Shown here: piece by piece, positions 7,541 to 15,547 of the stretch | How the letters are laid out: each line of letters opens with the position of its first letter | How positions within the stretch are numbered: position 1 is the stretch's first letter | Assembly: GCA_937967805.1 (NCBI GenBank) | Contig: CALBTC010000438.1 | Location: 1 to 25,467, forward strand | Reading direction: 5' to 3' | DNA from: an uncultured Anaerolineaceae bacterium | GTDB taxonomy: Bacteria; Chloroflexota; Anaerolineae; Promineifilales; Promineifilaceae | Length of the DNA stretch: 25,467 nt | Position numbers and translations under genes: made by a program | The notes under the pieces: generated by a model | Databases searched by the model: none | Seen by the model: the letters and a program-made list of their open reading frames with translations, nothing else | Told to the model about the DNA's origin: nothing

Positions 7541-10534
7541 TCACTCTTGGAACCGTTTTAGCGCCCAAAGACCGATGAACCATAATAAAACAATGAAGGC
7601 CGCGCCATACAGGATGACAAGAAGGCTGTTGGCACCGTTTGCCGGCGGTTCTTGTAATGCCGGCGCCGGTTTTGTCGCCGGCAAGGGTGGCGGCGTAAAC
7701 CCGGTGTAAAGGCCGCCATCACCATTCAACACAAACCCGGCCCAGTAAAAAGGGCTGGCATAACGACCACCGTCTACCGTTCGCACGTGCGCCTGGGCAG
7801 CCTGTAACGCTTCCGCTTTGCTCAAACCCTCCTGTAACCAGTAGCGGTAAAAAGCAACCATCAGGGCCTCAGTTGCCCTGTCATCAACCCGCCACAGGCT
7901 GGCAATGATGGATGGAGTTCCGGCATTGAGAAAGGCGCGGGTCAATCCCACAACTTCATCCCCGGCCGAAACCTGGCCCACGTTTGTCTGGCAGGCGCTC
8001 AAAACAACCATTTCAGCCGCCGTTAGATCCAAATGGTAAAGTTCGGCAACTCGGAGACGGCCGTCTTGCTGTTCGTCGGTTGTCAGGTGGACAGTGCTTT
8101 CTAAAGGCAGCGTTTCGTCATAAATGCCGTGCGCCGCCAGGTGAACCACGCGGGCTTCCGGGGCCTCTGCCCAAAAGCGAGACTCAGTGGCTTCTGAGCC
8201 TGTGTAGACGGCCGTTTCTAACAAAGCAGCCACAGCCTCTGCTTCAGCTTCGGCATCTGGTAATGCGTCCAGGCTGTCAGTTTCCGGGTTGCCGAAGACA
8301 AGCATCTTATCATTGGCCATATTCACTGAGGCAACATTTTCTTGAATCAGGGGGAGAACGCTGGCAGAAGGTAACGTAAATAAACTGTGGGCTTCGCCAA
8401 AATAGGTTTCGCCGTCTGTCAGCGCGGCAAAAGGAACGTAATGTAGGGATTGGTGGGGCACGAGGCCGACGACAGGCGTATCGAGGTGCTCTTCCAGGGG
8501 AGCAACAAGCCAATTGTAAAGATTACGCAGCAATAAGGGATGCGGATTATGTGTATTCTGACTTAGCCAATCGGATAGTTGAACAGTGGTCTCATCTGGT
8601 AATTCAATGATAAGCACTTTTTGCAGGTTTTCTCTGGTCGCTTCCGGTAAAGGAACGGCCGTCACTTCATCTTTCGACACAACAAACGCCAATGTCCCTT
8701 CTGTATCCAAACCTGAACGCGCCTGGTCAAGCAGTTGATAATAAATGATGAGCGTGGTGTGTTCATCAAGCAAAGCCTGTACCTCTGCCAGTTGAAGCAC
8801 GTTTGTTTTGCCTGAAACCAGCGCCGCTAATTGGTCATCCCGGTTTTCCACAGCGGCCAGAATCGCCTCATATTCGGCTTCGGCCACGTCAAGTTCGTCC
8901 GCCATCACGCCGATTGTGAACGCATCTAGCCCGAAGGTCTGCGCGCGGGCCAGATCATCCCTGGCGATGGTTCGCAAAATATAGGCGTCTCGCTCTTGCG
9001 CTAACAGATCAGCGCCCGCCTCGTCTAGTAATTGCAGCTGCCCGGTGGTTAACATGTTCAAAAAGAGGCGCGCGCGACCGCGTTCGGCCGTATAAAACGC
9101 TTTTTCGTCATCACCCATCTGATGATATACGCCCGCCACGTATTGATACAGGTCGGCAAATTGAACGAGCGATCCGGTTAAGGCATACGCCGTTGTTTGC
9201 GTGTTGCTGTCGGCATTGATTTGGCTCAGTTGATTGTCGGTTACCAGACGCATTGAATCAAGCAGGTGCATGGCCTCTTCAAATGCCTCAAGCGCCTCGG
9301 CCGTTTGCCCTAGCGCTTGCTGCACTGTTCCTTTGCCCAGCAAAACTCTTACCAGAAAAGGAGAATTACTAAGCTGCCGTGCGGCCGCTTCTGCCTGCTC
9401 AAGCTGCTCTAATGCACCTGGCATATCGCCCTGGTCGTGTAGCAAAAGCCCTTTGTTGCTCCAGGCAAGCGCCTGGTTAAAGAGACCAAACTGGCGGCTG
9501 GTTGGGGCCATCACGCCCGTTTGTTGACTCAGCGACTCGGCAGCGATAAGGAGGGATTGTTCATAGCTGGCCAATGCCTCAGCAAACTGGCCTTGCATTC
9601 GCTGCGTTTCACCCAAGTTATTCCAGACCAGTGCCTGTAAATCATGGCTTAATGCCGGCACTAAATCCCCAACAGCACCCTGGGAAATAAGGTCAGGCAG
9701 ATCCTCAAGCAGTTCCATTATATCCATATCGGCGGGCAAGCGTTCGGCTAAGTCCGCAGCCGGATCGGCATCACCCGTGCCGGTTTCGCTTTGCGCCGCC
9801 ATCTCGCTTAACAACTGCATGAGCAGCATGATCGTTTGTTCATCTAGCTGTTCGTCGCCGGGTTGGTCATCGGTTACGGCCGTTTCGCTGTTGAGCGCCT
9901 CAGCATGTGCGGTTTCCAACATTTGTAATACTGTTTCGTACTCTGCCTGGGCCTGGTCAAATAGCTGCTGCGCCTCCGGGTCGTCAACCGGCAAGCCGCT
10001 GGCCTGCCAACTTTTGATATTGGCCAGGTTATTTAAGGTTGACGCTTCGGACAACGGTTTGATTCCGGCAGGGAACCATGCCTCGGTGGACGTTTGCAGT
10101 AAATTTAGCGCTTCGTTTAGGCTGTCTGTTCCCTCAGCCATGCGCCCCTGGGACATATAAACAGACCCAATACCAAACAAGGCACTCCATTCTAATTGTT
10201 GGTCGCCAATGGTACGGAAGTCGTTGAGAGCGGCCGTATACGCTGCCAAGGCCCCGTCCCAATCGCCAATGCTTTGCCGCAGCTGCCCCAGATAAAATTT
10301 GCACTGGCTGCCGAGAGTTGGATCAATTGGCGCGCCAGCTTGCAGTCCTTCAAAATTGTTTTCCAATTGTTGCCTGGCGCTGGTACGCTGGCCTTTTAGG
10401 TAGAGCAAGGTTCCCTGCATACATGTTTGGGTGGGGTCCGTTTGGGCGGCTTTGCCGGCTGAAGCCGGACTTGAACCGCTAAACCCAATCAACAAAAGCG
10501 CAAAAATTATTGCAAGGAGCTGCTTATTCTGCAT
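7541..10534 (-). CDS. TPR-CHAT caspase-like protease, secreted with C-terminal membrane anchor (CHAT 2)
   Basis: 997 residues from the ATG at 10534. I prefer this start over one 14 codons upstream because AGGAGG sits 4 nt before it and the protein then opens directly with a signal peptide (KQLLAIIFALLLIGFS, then SPASA). TPR-type helices fill ~50-480, interrupted by an acidic, Gln-rich segment. A GRARLFLNML motif (~490) precedes the CHAT domain (~600-905) with His802 in HLAAHG and Cys848 in LSACQTN. A Pro-rich linker and a transmembrane helix (~970-992) close the protein. The CHAT half is strikingly similar to CHAT 1, sharing LSDWLSQNT, NPHPLLLRNL and FAALTDGETYFG. The TPR halves are much less alike. 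The pair is probably a tandem duplication. Confidence 0.93.
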   Translation of the reverse strand: MQNKQLLAIIFALLLIGFSGSSPASAGKAAQTDPTQTCMQGTLLYLKGQRTSARQQLENNFEGLQAGAPIDPTLGSQCKFYLGQLRQSIGDWDGALAAYTAALNDFRTIGDQQLEWSALFGIGSVYMSQGRMAEGTDSLNEALNLLQTSTEAWFPAGIKPLSEASTLNNLANIKSWQASGLPVDDPEAQQLFDQAQAEYETVLQMLETAHAEALNSETAVTDDQPGDEQLDEQTIMLLMQLLSEMAAQSETGTGDADPAADLAERLPADMDIMELLEDLPDLISQGAVGDLVPALSHDLQALVWNNLGETQRMQGQFAEALASYEQSLLIAAESLSQQTGVMAPTSRQFGLFNQALAWSNKGLLLHDQGDMPGALEQLEQAEAAARQLSNSPFLVRVLLGKGTVQQALGQTAEALEAFEEAMHLLDSMRLVTDNQLSQINADSNTQTTAYALTGSLVQFADLYQYVAGVYHQMGDDEKAFYTAERGRARLFLNMLTTGQLQLLDEAGADLLAQERDAYILRTIARDDLARAQTFGLDAFTIGVMADELDVAEAEYEAILAAVENRDDQLAALVSGKTNVLQLAEVQALLDEHTTLIIYYQLLDQARSGLDTEGTLAFVVSKDEVTAVPLPEATRENLQKVLIIELPDETTVQLSDWLSQNTHNPHPLLLRNLYNWLVAPLEEHLDTPVVGLVPHQSLHYVPFAALTDGETYFGEAHSLFTLPSASVLPLIQENVASVNMANDKMLVFGNPETDSLDALPDAEAEAEAVAALLETAVYTGSEATESRFWAEAPEARVVHLAAHGIYDETLPLESTVHLTTDEQQDGRLRVAELYHLDLTAAEMVVLSACQTNVGQVSAGDEVVGLTRAFLNAGTPSIIASLWRVDDRATEALMVAFYRYWLQEGLSKAEALQAAQAHVRTVDGGRYASPFYWAGFVLNGDGGLYTGFTPPPLPATKPAPALQEPPANGANSLLVILYGAAFIVLLWFIGLWALKRFQE

Positions 10535-10537
10535 TTT

Positions 10538-10544
10538 CCCTCCT
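10538..10544 (-). promoter_or_regulatory. Shine-Dalgarno site that fixes the CHAT 2 start
   Basis: The - strand reads AGGAGGGAAAATG, placing AGGAGG 4 nt before the ATG at 10534. It lies in the 19-nt gap after the lipoprotein stop codon. This argues against the longer open frame that starts at 10576 and would overlap the upstream gene. Confidence 0.75.
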
Positions 10545-10553
10545 GAAATTGTT

Positions 10554-11747
10554 TTAATGTAAAGGGCAGGTGTCATTGGCCCGGCTTAACTGAGCTGTGA
10601 TCTCCTGTGACATTTCTGCAATACCCAGCGTTTCATATTGCTGAAGCGCGTCTTGCCAGTGGCTTTGGGTTTCAGGCACCTGACCCAGGCCGCAGGCGGC
10701 CCAGCCAAGCAGGTAAAGCGCGTTGGCAGCCGCTTCCGGCAAGTTGTCGCGTTGGGCAGATTGCAGGGAGCGGTTCAAGGCGGTTTGGGCTTCACCAAAC
10801 AGGCCCATGAGGAGGTAGCTTTGCCCCAATTGTTTTTGCACGGCCGTTTCCCCTTCCCCATCCGGCACGGCCAACAACAAATCTACCGCTTCACTCCACA
10901 GGTCATAGTCAGAATGCAAATAGAGTTCGGCCAACACCAAAGAGCGGCCGGGTTCTGTTTCAATTTGGGCCTGGATGGCTTCAGCTTGCCGGTGCAGCCG
11001 GCTGATTGTTTCGGCTTCTAGCAAGGAAAAGTTAGTGCTGGTGATGCCGCCGCTAATTTGCAGCCGGTAATTGGCTCCACCCGCTTCCAGCGGCGCCCAT
11101 TCTTCCGGGAAAGGTATCTCACTGCCGCTGACGGTAACGGGCGGCCGTTCGACGCCATCCTCACTGACAAGCATGAGGGTCACGGTTTCTACACCAGGGG
11201 GGGATTGCCAGCGCAGCAACGGCCGTTCCTCCGACACCCAGCCACCACGCGGGCTAAGAACATAGGGGGCCACATTTGTCACATCGTCAGGCGTTGTATC
11301 CATCTCTCCCCGCAGCCGCGAAATGTCCGGGGCAGGAAGCGGTGGTGCTTTGCTGAGGCAGGGTACGCCGGCAAAACCATTGTCTGGCGTCAGCAAACGA
11401 GGATTATCCCCCCATAACGCTTCATCGCCGCAGAATACGGCCGTTTCACCATCATCATCCATATACAAAAGATCGCCAATCTCCACCCGGCTGCCAATAC
11501 CTACAGGAATGCGTTGGTCGCCAACCTGCCCTTCATGCCGGACAAAAACGTCTCCCTCAACCTGGATGATTAAATTAGGCAGCAAAGTACCGGCTGTTGT
11601 CCGCCTGCTCTCTTTACTTTCTTCCGGTTCGGCAGATGATAGCGGGGCCGTATCGTCAGGGAGCGTCGTCGCAGGCGGTGATGTTGTGTTGCCACAAGCC
11701 GCAGCGCATAACAAGCCAAAAACCAGGCACAAGAGAAGGCGCATCAT
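10554..11747 (-). CDS. FecR-like domain and TPR lipoprotein
   Basis: 397 residues. The N-terminus MMRLLLCLVFGLLCAAAC is a lipoprotein-type signal with a probable lipidated Cys, although the box is not the strict L-x-x-C form. A low-complexity Ser/Pro/Glu linker follows. Residues ~58-115 look like a FecR domain (IIQVEGDVFVRHEG, IPVGIGSRVEIGDLLY, DDDGETAVF). Residues ~165-250 look like an Ig-type sandwich (PLLRWQSPPGVETVTLML). The C-terminal ~130 residues are TPR units (LGQSYLLMGLFGEAQTALNR). It overlaps the upstream gene by ATGA, implying translational coupling. The FecR and TPR parts should face outside the cytoplasmic membrane, alongside the CHAT proteases. I infer an adaptor or scaffold role. 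Confidence 0.8.
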   Translation of the reverse strand: MMRLLLCLVFGLLCAAACGNTTSPPATTLPDDTAPLSSAEPEESKESRRTTAGTLLPNLIIQVEGDVFVRHEGQVGDQRIPVGIGSRVEIGDLLYMDDDGETAVFCGDEALWGDNPRLLTPDNGFAGVPCLSKAPPLPAPDISRLRGEMDTTPDDVTNVAPYVLSPRGGWVSEERPLLRWQSPPGVETVTLMLVSEDGVERPPVTVSGSEIPFPEEWAPLEAGGANYRLQISGGITSTNFSLLEAETISRLHRQAEAIQAQIETEPGRSLVLAELYLHSDYDLWSEAVDLLLAVPDGEGETAVQKQLGQSYLLMGLFGEAQTALNRSLQSAQRDNLPEAAANALYLLGWAACGLGQVPETQSHWQDALQQYETLGIAEMSQEITAQLSRANDTCPLH

Positions 11748-12970
11748 GGGTCTCTTAACCTATCTACAAGCCTGGTTGTCCACGCTTCGGCCTGTAAACA
11801 ATCAAACAGTTGCGGCTCCGAACCGGCGCATTGCTCAGAATTCAAAACGGCCGCAGCATGTGCCAGACTATCGCTCCAGACCGAGCGGGCTATTTCCGGT
11901 TGTCCCAAAGCTTCATGGGCGCACCCTTGCAGCAGGTAAACTTCGGCCAGGTAAATGGACACATTTTCGCCTGCTTCCCGGCTGGGTTGTAGTTGGGCTT
12001 GCGCTTTTTCCAGATGAGTTAAGGCTCTTTCCACGGTGGCCTGCTGCGGGCCCTGAACGGTTTCACTTGTGGAAAAGGGGCATAGTTGGCGGCCGACCTC
12101 GCCTAAATAGGCCCATCCCATGTTTTTTTGGAAGACGGCCGTTTCCAACGCCGGAATTTCACTTTCCAAACGCAAGCCTGCCCGCAACAGATTTAAGGCC
12201 TCTTCTGACTCTCCCCGCAGAATTTGAAGACGGGCCAGGTTATTATAGGCAGGCCAGAACCGAGCATTTAAGTTAATCGCTGTTTTAAATTCGGCCATTG
12301 CCTGGTCTTCATTTCCCGATAGCGAATCATAGGCATTACCTAAGCTGTAGCGCGTTTGTGCATCATTGGGGTAGAGGCGGGCAGCGCGCTCCAAAATTTG
12401 GATGGCTTCCGTATGTTTTCCGGCCTGGATCATAGCCGTTCCCTGCGTGTTTAATTGGGTGATAAGCCTGGGCCGCCAGGCATATGGCCATAGGAGCAGC
12501 CATGAGAACAGGAGCAGGAAAACGGCCGTAAGCGCCAGCCGCCAAAACCAGGGATGGGCACGGTAAACATAGCGAACCGACCACCAGACCCTCCTACCAA
12601 TATGGCGGTGCGTCGCCGCCGGCGCTTTCGACCAGCCAATCGCCCTATCGAGCGTTCTAAAAATGGTGGTCAAAGGAGACTCCGGGCCAAAATATTGATG
12701 GTAGTTGGTTTGATCCCCGCCAACGACATCCCCTTCAATGTTGACATCCCCGGTTTTCTCAAAGTGTACGCCTTTGCGCTGGTGGGCTGTGTTGAGAAGC
12801 TGTTCAATTTGGGCGATGGTTTCCGGGTCTTGGGGTATGCGTTGTCCGTTAAGCCAGGCTTGAACGGCCGTTTCATCCACCCCTAATTGTTGAGCGAGCC
12901 AGCGGGGGGAACGGCCGTTTTGCGTGAGAAGTTGATTCAAACGGTGTGCAAATCTTGGTAAATCATCCAT
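11744..12970 (-). CDS. Membrane-spanning regulator: N-terminal HTH, GDVVGGD motif, one TM helix, C-terminal TPRs
   Basis: 408 residues. Residues ~5-60 are a Cro/C1-type helix-turn-helix (LAQQLGVDETAVQAWLNGQR). Residues ~67-92 hold GVHFEKTGDVNIEGDVVGGD, a motif also present in the neighbouring TCAD9-like protein. A basic segment precedes one hydrophobic helix (~142-166, LALTAVFLLLFSWLLLW). The rest is TPR (TRYSLGNAYDSLSGNEDQAM, PAYNNLARLQILRGESEEAL). By the positive-inside rule the HTH is cytoplasmic and the TPRs are outside, a layout like CadC/ToxR-type one-component regulators. It starts 3 nt after the upstream stop and has no independent Shine-Dalgarno sequence. Possible roles are autoregulator of this operon or a membrane scaffold in which the HTH only binds protein. 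Confidence 0.82.
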   Translation of the reverse strand: MDDLPRFAHRLNQLLTQNGRSPRWLAQQLGVDETAVQAWLNGQRIPQDPETIAQIEQLLNTAHQRKGVHFEKTGDVNIEGDVVGGDQTNYHQYFGPESPLTTIFRTLDRAIGWSKAPAATHRHIGRRVWWSVRYVYRAHPWFWRLALTAVFLLLFSWLLLWPYAWRPRLITQLNTQGTAMIQAGKHTEAIQILERAARLYPNDAQTRYSLGNAYDSLSGNEDQAMAEFKTAINLNARFWPAYNNLARLQILRGESEEALNLLRAGLRLESEIPALETAVFQKNMGWAYLGEVGRQLCPFSTSETVQGPQQATVERALTHLEKAQAQLQPSREAGENVSIYLAEVYLLQGCAHEALGQPEIARSVWSDSLAHAAAVLNSEQCAGSEPQLFDCLQAEAWTTRLVDRLRDP

Positions 12971-12973
12971 TAT

Positions 12974-15364
12974 CTATTGCGGTACTTCCCAAATTTTGTC
13001 CAGCGTGCTCCACCAGGGTGCATTGGGGCGTAATTTCTGGCAGGCCTGTATCAACTCAAAGATGCGGTCGCGTCTTTCCAGGTAGGTGATGAGTTCTCTG
13101 GCCTTGTCTTGTTTTGTATGGCCGGACAATGTCTCATAATCGACATCCAGGTCAAAACTCAGGTTGCGCAGTTCGCTTTCATTAAAATGCTTGTCTAATA
13201 TTTGCCGTAACACTTTTCTTTGTTTGATGGCGTAGCTGGAAACTTGTGTTTGCACGCTGCCCACCATTTCATCTTGAACACGCGCCTGCGCCCGGGCGCT
13301 GCCAACCCACAATGATTCCTGGTACACAGTGAAAATAAGGCTTATTTCTCCCACGCTACGCGGAACAAGCTTGAAGTAATAGACGGGTGAATTTTGCCCC
13401 TGGCGAAGCTGAAAAGTATAGCTGTCTGTCCCTTGAATGTCGCAGTCTGGTGCGTTGATCGCCACACGCAACTGGATGGCGGAGGTATCGGGTGGCCATG
13501 TGGGCTGCAATGAGCCTGACTTTGCCCGGTTAAGTTCATCGACGGCCAGGATGGGGGACGTTGGCTGGCGCACAGCAACGGCTACATCAAATGGTTGGGC
13601 GCGATACACGTCGCTGGGCACGGCCGTATCCAACCGCAAATAGTCAAACCTGGACCTCTCTTCCTTTTGTTGTTTCGGCTGGTTGGTAACATTGATATTC
13701 CCGCTGCCGGTATGAATGGGCCCGCTTACCGGACCATGAAAGCTGGTTTTTGTTTGATTACCGCCAACGACATCGCCGCCCACAGTTACGTTCCCTGACC
13801 CGCCGAAATAGACACCTCCACTGCGCTTATCGACGTGTGTTACCGGCGCCGGTTCCCCTTTTTCATCCCTATCTTTTTGCGTCTCTGGAGAGGATGAATG
13901 CGGTTGGGAATCAGGACCAACCAAAAACGCATCGCACGACATGTCGCCGTCCAGCAGCTTCAATATGGTGGCCGCCGCCCAAAAAGCAGTCTGCCTGGCA
14001 CCCGGTATGCGCGCCAGGTCGCCATACCGCAGCGATCCCAAAAGATAGAAAATGAGGCCGTAATAATATTCTTGCCATTGACCCCGTTTAAAAAGGTGAT
14101 GTTCGGCCGTTTCGCGAATGGTGCGCAGCATGGCAAACGGTTTTTCTAATTCCGGTGGCGGCGCGCATTGTTGCGGGTGGCACAGCGCGCAGTGCAACCT
14201 TTCATAGAAGGAGATAATCCGCCGGGGAGATAATTCTGCCTTGTCCAACGCTACCGGTATCAGGCGAATGACAATGGCAAGCTCCAGGCTTAAAAAATCA
14301 CGCAGTACGTGATCCTCGCGGGCGTTCACAACATCAATCAGGTGGATATTGCCGCTTGCCGGTTCTACCAGCACATTGCCCAAATGGAGGTCCGCGTGGA
14401 TACAAGCTGTATAAACACCGACTGATTGATTGAGGAGCCGGGACAAGGCGACCAGGGGATTGGGCAGTGGGTCATGGTTGGGAACGGGGAGAGAAACGGC
14501 CGTTAAATCCACCTGTGGCCCCAGAATCTTGGCGACTGTTTCCTGCAAGGCGCCGGCCCGCGTCTGCTCCACACGACCGGGAAGCTCAGGCACGATCTGG
14601 CCAACCTGGTAAGCGGCAATGTCCGGTACTGAGTGAATCTTTAGCTGGTACGCGCCGGGCAGGTCAGCGGGAACATCCAAAATGATTGCATTTTGCTTGC
14701 GCAGCAGGCGGACAACCTGGAAACCAGATAACCAAACCGCCTCACCAATTTGGTAAGGTTGTGTTTGGGGTTGAACCGTATCTGGCCGAAGCTGGCGCGG
14801 CGTTATGTTTTCCGTTGGTGCGGCGGCATAGGCAATGACTAAATTGGGGTGCAAAAAAGAATCATAGGCCGCCTGTAAATGAAATTCGATCTGGGACTGC
14901 TTCTGTTCCCAAATTTTTTCCAGGCTTTTGAATAATCGCTGTTTCAGGACATAGGCAATATCCCCAGGCGCGGCCTGTTGACAATAATTCTGCAAACTCA
15001 CCACATCAAACGCGCCATCGCCGGCCAACGGGTAGCGCAAGCCGCCGTGTCCGTGCTCCTTACCGTCCGGGTAAACAGGGTCGCCGCTGATGCGGGCCAC
15101 GTTAGGCAGCCGATTTTCAATGCATGAACCAAAGGCGCGCCACTCCTTATCAATGCGATCAAACTCATCCACTTTCACAACGGAGGGCAGTTCAGGCCGG
15201 CCGTCCTGGCGAAACGGCCGTACCAAAAAAACAAGACTACCGCTGAAACCGTCGCTGAATTCCGATTTGACAATCACCTTGCTGTAATTGGCAAACATGG
15301 TCTTAAGGACTTTGACGGCTTCCTGAGGTAACGGCCGTTCCAGACGATTGTCAATTTGCACCAT
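12974..15364 (-). CDS. TCAD9-like kinase-fold protein with GDVVGG motif, beta-sandwich and C-terminal EAD7-like adaptor
   Basis: 796 residues, cytoplasmic (no signal or TM). Residues ~20-480 match, from memory, the ternary-complex-associated domain 9 family of predicted conflict systems: VIVKSEFSDGFSGSLVFLV, VVKVDEFDRIDKEW and LRYPLAGDGAF. They include a kinase-type catalytic loop HADLHLGN (Asp325, Asn330) and LIDVVN (Asp344), as in aminoglycoside/choline-kinase folds. Residues ~515-570 carry glycine-rich GGSGNVTVGGDVVGGNQT. Residues ~575-710 are beta-rich and end in VYQESLWVGSARA. Residues ~714-782 (LRQILDKHFNESELRNLSFD, VDYETLSG, KARELITYLERR) look like effector-associated domain 7, an adaptor that recruits effectors by homotypic contacts. 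GAGGAGGG lies 7 nt before the ATG. The gene heads the tight five-gene operon. Domain names are from memory and unverified by search. Confidence 0.85.
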   Translation of the reverse strand: MVQIDNRLERPLPQEAVKVLKTMFANYSKVIVKSEFSDGFSGSLVFLVRPFRQDGRPELPSVVKVDEFDRIDKEWRAFGSCIENRLPNVARISGDPVYPDGKEHGHGGLRYPLAGDGAFDVVSLQNYCQQAAPGDIAYVLKQRLFKSLEKIWEQKQSQIEFHLQAAYDSFLHPNLVIAYAAAPTENITPRQLRPDTVQPQTQPYQIGEAVWLSGFQVVRLLRKQNAIILDVPADLPGAYQLKIHSVPDIAAYQVGQIVPELPGRVEQTRAGALQETVAKILGPQVDLTAVSLPVPNHDPLPNPLVALSRLLNQSVGVYTACIHADLHLGNVLVEPASGNIHLIDVVNAREDHVLRDFLSLELAIVIRLIPVALDKAELSPRRIISFYERLHCALCHPQQCAPPPELEKPFAMLRTIRETAEHHLFKRGQWQEYYYGLIFYLLGSLRYGDLARIPGARQTAFWAAATILKLLDGDMSCDAFLVGPDSQPHSSSPETQKDRDEKGEPAPVTHVDKRSGGVYFGGSGNVTVGGDVVGGNQTKTSFHGPVSGPIHTGSGNINVTNQPKQQKEERSRFDYLRLDTAVPSDVYRAQPFDVAVAVRQPTSPILAVDELNRAKSGSLQPTWPPDTSAIQLRVAINAPDCDIQGTDSYTFQLRQGQNSPVYYFKLVPRSVGEISLIFTVYQESLWVGSARAQARVQDEMVGSVQTQVSSYAIKQRKVLRQILDKHFNESELRNLSFDLDVDYETLSGHTKQDKARELITYLERRDRIFELIQACQKLRPNAPWWSTLDKIWEVPQ

Positions 15365-15459
15365 ACTTACACCCTCCTCAGTTCAGCGTCAATTTTATTG
15401 TACTCAACAAACCAACGGCCGTTCCTGTTAAACTTCTGCGACTTTCTGCATTTTCGGGA

Positions 15460-15516
15460 GATTTGGCCAATTTCTTTAAAAAGGTAAATCAGATCGAAAA
15501 AATTGGCCCAATCTTG
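15460..15516. repeat. Imperfect inverted repeat of the ATTGGNCCAAT palindrome family
   Basis: The + strand reads AGATTTGGCCAATTTCT, then after ~21 nt AAAAATTGGCCCAATCT. These arms are complementary at about 15 of 17 positions. Each arm is also near-palindromic around GGCC. It lies in the 183-nt gap between the AAA and TCAD9-like genes, followed by another TTGGCCAA. It could form a hairpin that attenuates or terminates AAA-gene transcription, though no clean U-tract follows on the - strand. It may also be a dispersed repeat related to the perfect copy at 17069-17101. Confidence 0.6.
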
Positions 15517-15547
15517 GCCAACCAGCTATATTGTCACCAATTTCCCA

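Noticed and set aside
11323..12276. Long 317-codon + strand open frame opposite the lipoprotein and HTH-TM-TPR genes
   Set aside because: The - strand frames carry clear FecR, TPR and HTH signatures; the + frame is Arg/Pro-rich low-quality sequence typical of an antisense shadow.
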